Origin: Enterovirga aerilata
GTDB lineage: Bacteria; Pseudomonadota; Alphaproteobacteria; Rhizobiales; Beijerinckiaceae
Length of the DNA: 64,000 nucleotides
NCBI RefSeq assembly: GCF_013044135.1
Contig: NZ_JABEPP010000005.1
Coordinates: 62,001-126,000, forward strand
Reading direction: 5' to 3'
The notes beneath the pieces were generated by a model. That model did not search any database and was not told the DNA's origin. It saw nothing but the letters and a program-made list of their open reading frames with translations. The first letter of the stretch is position 1. The number at the start of each line of letters is the position of its first letter. Of the stretch, positions 60,558-64,000 are shown piece by piece. The translations under genes and the position numbers were made by a program.

Positions 60558-60937
60558 GGCCGGGTCGCGAGTTGAATACGCAGCGTAAGGTCGTTCTCGT
60601 CGTCGAGGACGAACCGATCCAGCGCATGATGGCAGTGGACATGGTCGAGGACGCCGGGTTCGAGGCGGTCGAGGCGACGGATGCAAATCAGGCAATCCAA
60701 ATCCTCGAAACCCGGCCGGACATCCACATCGTTTTCACGGACATCGACATGCCGCGCGGCCTCGACGGCATGCGCCTTGCTGCTTGCATCCGAGATCGCT
60801 GGCCGCCCATCGAGATCATCCTCACCTCCGGGCACTTCCAGGCTAGGGACGTCGAGCTTCCGGCCCGCGGCGTCTTTTTCTCGAAGCCGTACCGGGTCGA
60901 GAAGATGGTCGAGACGATGCGAGGGATGGCGAGCTAA
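60554..60937 (+). CDS. single-domain response regulator
   Basis: This 127-residue receiver has phospho-acceptor Asp63 in V-F-T-D-I-D-M-P, the acidic pair in V-V-E-D-E, the Thr/Ser in L-T-S-G-H and Lys in F-S-K-P-Y. There is no output domain. Its GTG overlaps the HWE kinase stop, so the kinase probably phosphorylates it. Such stand-alone receivers act by protein contact or as phosphate sinks. Confidence 0.88.
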   Translation: MRPGRELNTQRKVVLVVEDEPIQRMMAVDMVEDAGFEAVEATDANQAIQILETRPDIHIVFTDIDMPRGLDGMRLAACIRDRWPPIEIILTSGHFQARDVELPARGVFFSKPYRVEKMVETMRGMAS

Positions 60938-61248
60938 AGGTTCGCTGAGGGTGGTGCTTGACCACGGTACAGCGGAACGTTCGCCTAACCAGGGCGTCGG
61001 TTCGGCCGGGCGGGTGCGGATGTGGGCTGTCTTACGGCACGTGAACTCGGGGAAAGACGACGGACGCGATCTGCTCGACCCGATCCCCCAACCTGCCTTG
61101 GCCAGAGCCGGGGAGCGAAGACGTTGCGAACGCGAACAGCCCGGAAGCCGACGCGAAGCCGGTCAACTCGGCGTAGCCCTTGAGCACGGTCCGGAACGTA
61201 CGGGAACGCGGTGGGCGACAACGGTCTTTTTTCAATGGAGGAAAGCCA
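60938..61248. other. 311-base intergenic region, no gene seen
   Basis: No coding frame is convincing. Two GGAAC words followed by C/G-rich DNA are present, but no full EcfG (GGAAC-N16/17-CGTT) promoter is found by eye. Confidence 0.35.
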
Positions 61249-61464
61249 ATGCACCGCTCGGGAGCCCGCACCTTGAGAACGTACCTTGAGCGGCTTGAGA
61301 CCATACGCGCCGACGCGGAGGCGGACGGTTTACGCTCGCTCGAATACCTGATCACCATGGCCAAGCTCGAAGCTGAGCGGCTGGTCGAAGAACGGCGTGA
61401 CGAGCGCCACCGCTGGGATGCGCAAACACACCCCAAGCGGCAGATGACGCTGGAAGGTGCTTAG
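61249..61464 (+). CDS. small charged hypothetical protein
   Basis: This 71-residue protein starts at ATG 61249 behind a strong GGAGG site. It is a single long amphipathic helix by appearance (L-R-T-Y-L-E-R-L-E-T-I-R-A-D-A-E) with an Arg/His-rich tail. No family is recognised. It stands alone with its own short leader. Confidence 0.65.
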   Translation: MHRSGARTLRTYLERLETIRADAEADGLRSLEYLITMAKLEAERLVEERRDERHRWDAQTHPKRQMTLEGA

Positions 61465-61732
61465 TGAGAGCAATCAGCCGACGTTGTGCGGAGTTCGGGA
61501 AAGTATAGAGATCCAGAGATGCACAACCGCAGCAGCCGCGCGGCAAACTGTATTTGTGCTTGTTGTTTTTTCATCCCCAAACTCTCCAGCCATGTTTGCC
61601 TGACCTCCGACGTTCGAACGTGAGGTGCGAGGGGAGTGTTCCTGGGCCAACAGGCTACGTTCGTTTGCTGACGGCAACTTGGCCTCAGGATGGCCGTTGC
61701 TTCTGGCCGCTGCGCAGGAGGAGAAAGGCACG
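61465..61732. other. 268-base intergenic region before M42 peptidase gene
   Basis: No gene is visible. Its last bases carry the AGGAGGAG ribosome site for the peptidase. A T-rich patch (TTGTTGTTTTTT) near 61560-61571 stands out in the GC-rich background and could be part of a terminator or promoter. Confidence 0.35.
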
Positions 61733-62801
61733 ATGCGTCCCGAGACGCTGGAATTCATGCAAATGCTCGCGAACTCGCCGTCCCCGAGCGGGTACGAGCA
61801 ACCTGCCGCCCAGATCTACCGAGCCTACACCGAGAACTTTGCCAACCTGGTTCGTACCGACGTCACCGGCAACGTCATCGCGCTGCTGAACCCGGACGCT
61901 CCCGTCAAGATCATGCTGTCCGGGCACATCGACGAGATCGGATTCCTGGTGCACCACATCGGCGACGACGGCCTGCTGCACTTCAGCAGCATCGGAGGGC
62001 ACGACGATGTTACGGCAGTCGGGCAACGGGTTTGGGTACACGGTCGGGATCGTGTTCCAGGTGTCGTCGGCAGCCGCGCTTTTCACCTCCTCAGCCCGGA
62101 CGAGCAGACAAAGCGCCCCGCTCTGGATCGATATCGGGGCGACGTCTAGAGCCGAAGTCGAAAACTTGGTCAGGCTGGGCGACCCGATCACGTTTACCGA
62201 GAGGTTCACGCCATTGCTCGGTGACCGTGCCACTGCCCGCGGCTTCGACAATACGGCCGGCGCCGTGATCATCGCCGAAGCTCTTCGGCACTTGAAGGAG
62301 GACGGTGGCCTGCACCGCGATGTGGGAGTGCATGCGGTCGCCACGGTGCAGGAGGAGATCGGCTCACGCGGAGCACAGACCGCAACCTACGCGGTCAATC
62401 CCGCGACCGGCCTGGTTGTCGACATGGACCACGCAACCGACCTGCCGTCCCTGAGCGAAGCTCAACACGGATCGCTGCACGTCGGGAAGGGACCTACCAT
62501 CGCACGAGGCCCGAACATCAACCCCGTCGTGTTCGGCCTGCTCACGGCCGCGGCCGAGGAGGAGGGGATGTCCTACCAGGTGCACACCTTCGCGGCGACG
62601 ACGCCGACCGATGCCAGCGCCATGCAGGTCAGCCGAGCGGGCGTTGCGACAGGCCTCGTCGGCGTTCCCCTCCGGTATATGCACACGCCATCCGAGACGC
62701 TGAGCCTCACCGACGTCGAGAACTGCGCGCGGCTGGTCGCAGCGTACTGCCGACGCATCAGGCCCGAGACTGACTTCACCCCGCGCCTGCCGCGACGATA
62801 G
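61733..62801 (+). pseudogene. M42-family glutamyl aminopeptidase/endoglucanase, frameshifted
   Basis: The first frame gives S-G-Y-E-Q-P and the metal-site G-H-I-D-E-I-G, reaching S-R-A-F-H-L-L-S-P-D-E. A frameshift near 62105-62115 moves on to L-W-I-D-I-G-A-T-S. The later motifs F-D-N, T-V-Q-E-E-I-G, D-H-A-T-D and R-Y-M-H-T-P are intact. Together about 355 codons cover a full M42 dinuclear aminopeptidase. One indel separates it from function, so a sequencing error is possible. Confidence 0.75.
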
Positions 62802-62812
62802 CGAGCGAGGTC

Positions 62813-64000
62813 GTGAACCGCGACCACCATGTCGTGATCGTGGGTGGCGGCTTCGACGGGCTTGCTACGGCTCAGGGTCTTGGGAACGCGCCGGGCATTC
62901 GCGTCACCTTGGTCGACAGGCGCAACCACCACCTGTTTCAGCCGCTCTTGTACCAGGTCGCCACCGCAGTGCTTTCGCCCGGCGAGGTCGCGCAGCCGAT
63001 CCGCAGTATCCTACGCAAGCACCGGAGAACGACCGTTCTCCTGGGCGAGGTGAGGGCGGTCGACCCGGCTGGGAGGACCGTCACACTGACCGGCGGAGGC
63101 GAACTTGCCTACGACACCCTCGTGATCGCGACCGGTGCGACGCACAGCTACTTCGGCCACCCCGAGTGGGCCAAGTTCGCGCCCGGGCTAAAAACCCTAG
63201 ACGATGCGCGTCGGATCAGGCGTTCCGTGCTTCAGGCCTTCGAAGATGCCGAACGGGCTTTGAGCGAAGAGGAGCGACGACGCTGCCTGACCTTCGCCAT
63301 CATCGGCGGAGGCCCAACCGGGGTCGAGATGGCGGGCGCCATCGCGGGACTTGCCCGCCAGGCCCTCGTCGGCGAGTTCCGGAATATACGTCCGGAAGAG
63401 GCGCGCGTGCTGCTGATCGAGGCTGGGCCGCGGATACTCGCGCCGTTTCCCGAGACGCTGTCGAGTTACGCGGAACGGGCGCTCGCTCGGTTGGGCGTGA
63501 CAGTGATGACCGGCCGCCCGGTCGAGAACATCGATGCAGACGGGGTGACGGCAGCTGGCGAGGTCATTTCCGCCGCCACCGTGATCTGGGGCGCCGGGGT
63601 GCAAGCCTCGCCAGCTGGGCGCTGGCTGGGGGTTGAAACAGATCGCGCCGGGCGTGTCCGAGTCGAGCCTGACCTCGCCGTCGAAGGCCTGGCACACGTC
63701 TATGTTCTCGGGGACGCCTCGCTCCTCGCCGGCGAGGACCGGCGGCCTCTCCCCGGCTTGGCTCAGGTCGCCCAGCAGCAGGGCGAGTATCTAGGGCGAG
63801 CCCTGCGCGGTCAGATCTTGCGAGCGGAGACCCCACCGCCCTTCAAGTTCCGTAACCGGGGCAACCTCGCCGTCATCGGCCGGAAGGCCGCGGTGGTGCA
63901 GTGGGATAGCGTCCAGCTAAAGGGATTTCCAGCGTTTGCCTTTTGGGCCGTAGCGCACGTCTACTTGCTCGTCGGCTTTCAGAACCGGCTCATCGTCAGC
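62813..64000 (+). CDS. type II NADH dehydrogenase-like FAD oxidoreductase, 3' end beyond window
   Basis: The first 396 codons of an NDH-2-type flavoprotein begin at GTG 62813. The FAD-binding G-G-G-F-D-G (11-16; usually G-x-G-F-G-G), H-L-F-Q-P-L-L-Y-Q-V-A-T and the NADH-binding I-I-G-G-G-P-T-G-V-E are seen. V-L-G-D-A-S and A-Q-V-A-Q-Q-Q-G-E-Y follow. It passes electrons from NADH to quinone at the inner membrane. The last residues seen (A-H-V-Y-L-L-V-G-F) start the C-terminal membrane anchor region. Confidence 0.87.
   Translation, partial: MNRDHHVVIVGGGFDGLATAQGLGNAPGIRVTLVDRRNHHLFQPLLYQVATAVLSPGEVAQPIRSILRKHRRTTVLLGEVRAVDPAGRTVTLTGGGELAYDTLVIATGATHSYFGHPEWAKFAPGLKTLDDARRIRRSVLQAFEDAERALSEEERRRCLTFAIIGGGPTGVEMAGAIAGLARQALVGEFRNIRPEEARVLLIEAGPRILAPFPETLSSYAERALARLGVTVMTGRPVENIDADGVTAAGEVISAATVIWGAGVQASPAGRWLGVETDRAGRVRVEPDLAVEGLAHVYVLGDASLLAGEDRRPLPGLAQVAQQQGEYLGRALRGQILRAETPPPFKFRNRGNLAVIGRKAAVVQWDSVQLKGFPAFAFWAVAHVYLLVGFQNRLIVS

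Overview
The window reads as a high-GC alphaproteobacterial chromosome, most likely of the order Hyphomicrobiales (Methylobacterium/Bosea-like). Supporting signs are an HWE-type histidine kinase, a GAAC-N7-GAAC alphaproteobacterial LexA box, GcvA-like LysR and FCD-type GntR regulators, and ABC importers and CoA enzymes typical of metabolically versatile soil or plant bacteria. Genus-level placement is inference. There are two tRNA genes and no rRNA or CRISPR array.

Left part (1-24.7 kb) is catabolic and heavily worked over by insertion sequences. A partial alpha/beta hydrolase, a LysR regulator and RidA come first. A graveyard follows (2.1-4.3 kb): broken metallophosphoesterase, IS481 and IS5 transposases and a hemE scrap. 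Next is a minus-strand run (11.6 to 4.3 kb): GntR regulator, amino-acid-type substrate-binding protein, a small AtzG-like protein, an amidase, a nitrile hydratase/thiocyanate hydrolase-type enzyme whose beta subunit is split into two genes, its metal-binding alpha-like subunit, a crotonase and a malonyl-CoA-synthetase-like ligase. Together these suggest import of a nitrile or amide, hydrolysis to an acid and activation to a CoA thioester, possibly malonate chemistry. A second nine-gene minus-strand operon (22.2 to 13.5 kb) has a polyamine-type ABC importer plus CoA-transferase, hydrolase, isomerase, epimerase and SDR genes, with a divergent GntR regulator. IS256, IS1182 and IS481 fragments and broken SDR and LysR genes separate the units.

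The middle (24.7-29.3 kb) holds tRNA-Gly, an OpuC-like quaternary-amine/osmoprotectant ABC importer, an enoyl-CoA hydratase and tRNA-Ser. Past tRNA-Ser the character changes to an accessory island (29.3-53.2 kb): a decayed receiver-domain gene cut by a full-length IS256 copy, a 150-bp palindromic repeat array, an orphan SOS box, a MerR-like regulator, a SAMHD1-like HD phosphohydrolase fused to a PD-(D/E)XK nuclease, a duplicated zinc/HNH-like protein, a DNA methyltransferase with an overlapping PD-(D/E)XK gene, and a Tn7-like transposition module (TnsA, TniA, TniB, TniQ) with three further accessory genes. Then come a DnaQ/PolB-like exonuclease, a truncated phosphoesterase and a HEPN-MNT toxin-antitoxin pair. 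The island looks like a mobile defence cargo region; its exact ends were not found.

The right end (53.6-64 kb) carries a DUF2235 hydrolase, a four-PAS hybrid histidine kinase, an HWE kinase with an overlapping single-domain response regulator, a small protein, a frameshifted M42 aminopeptidase and a type II NADH dehydrogenase that runs off the window.
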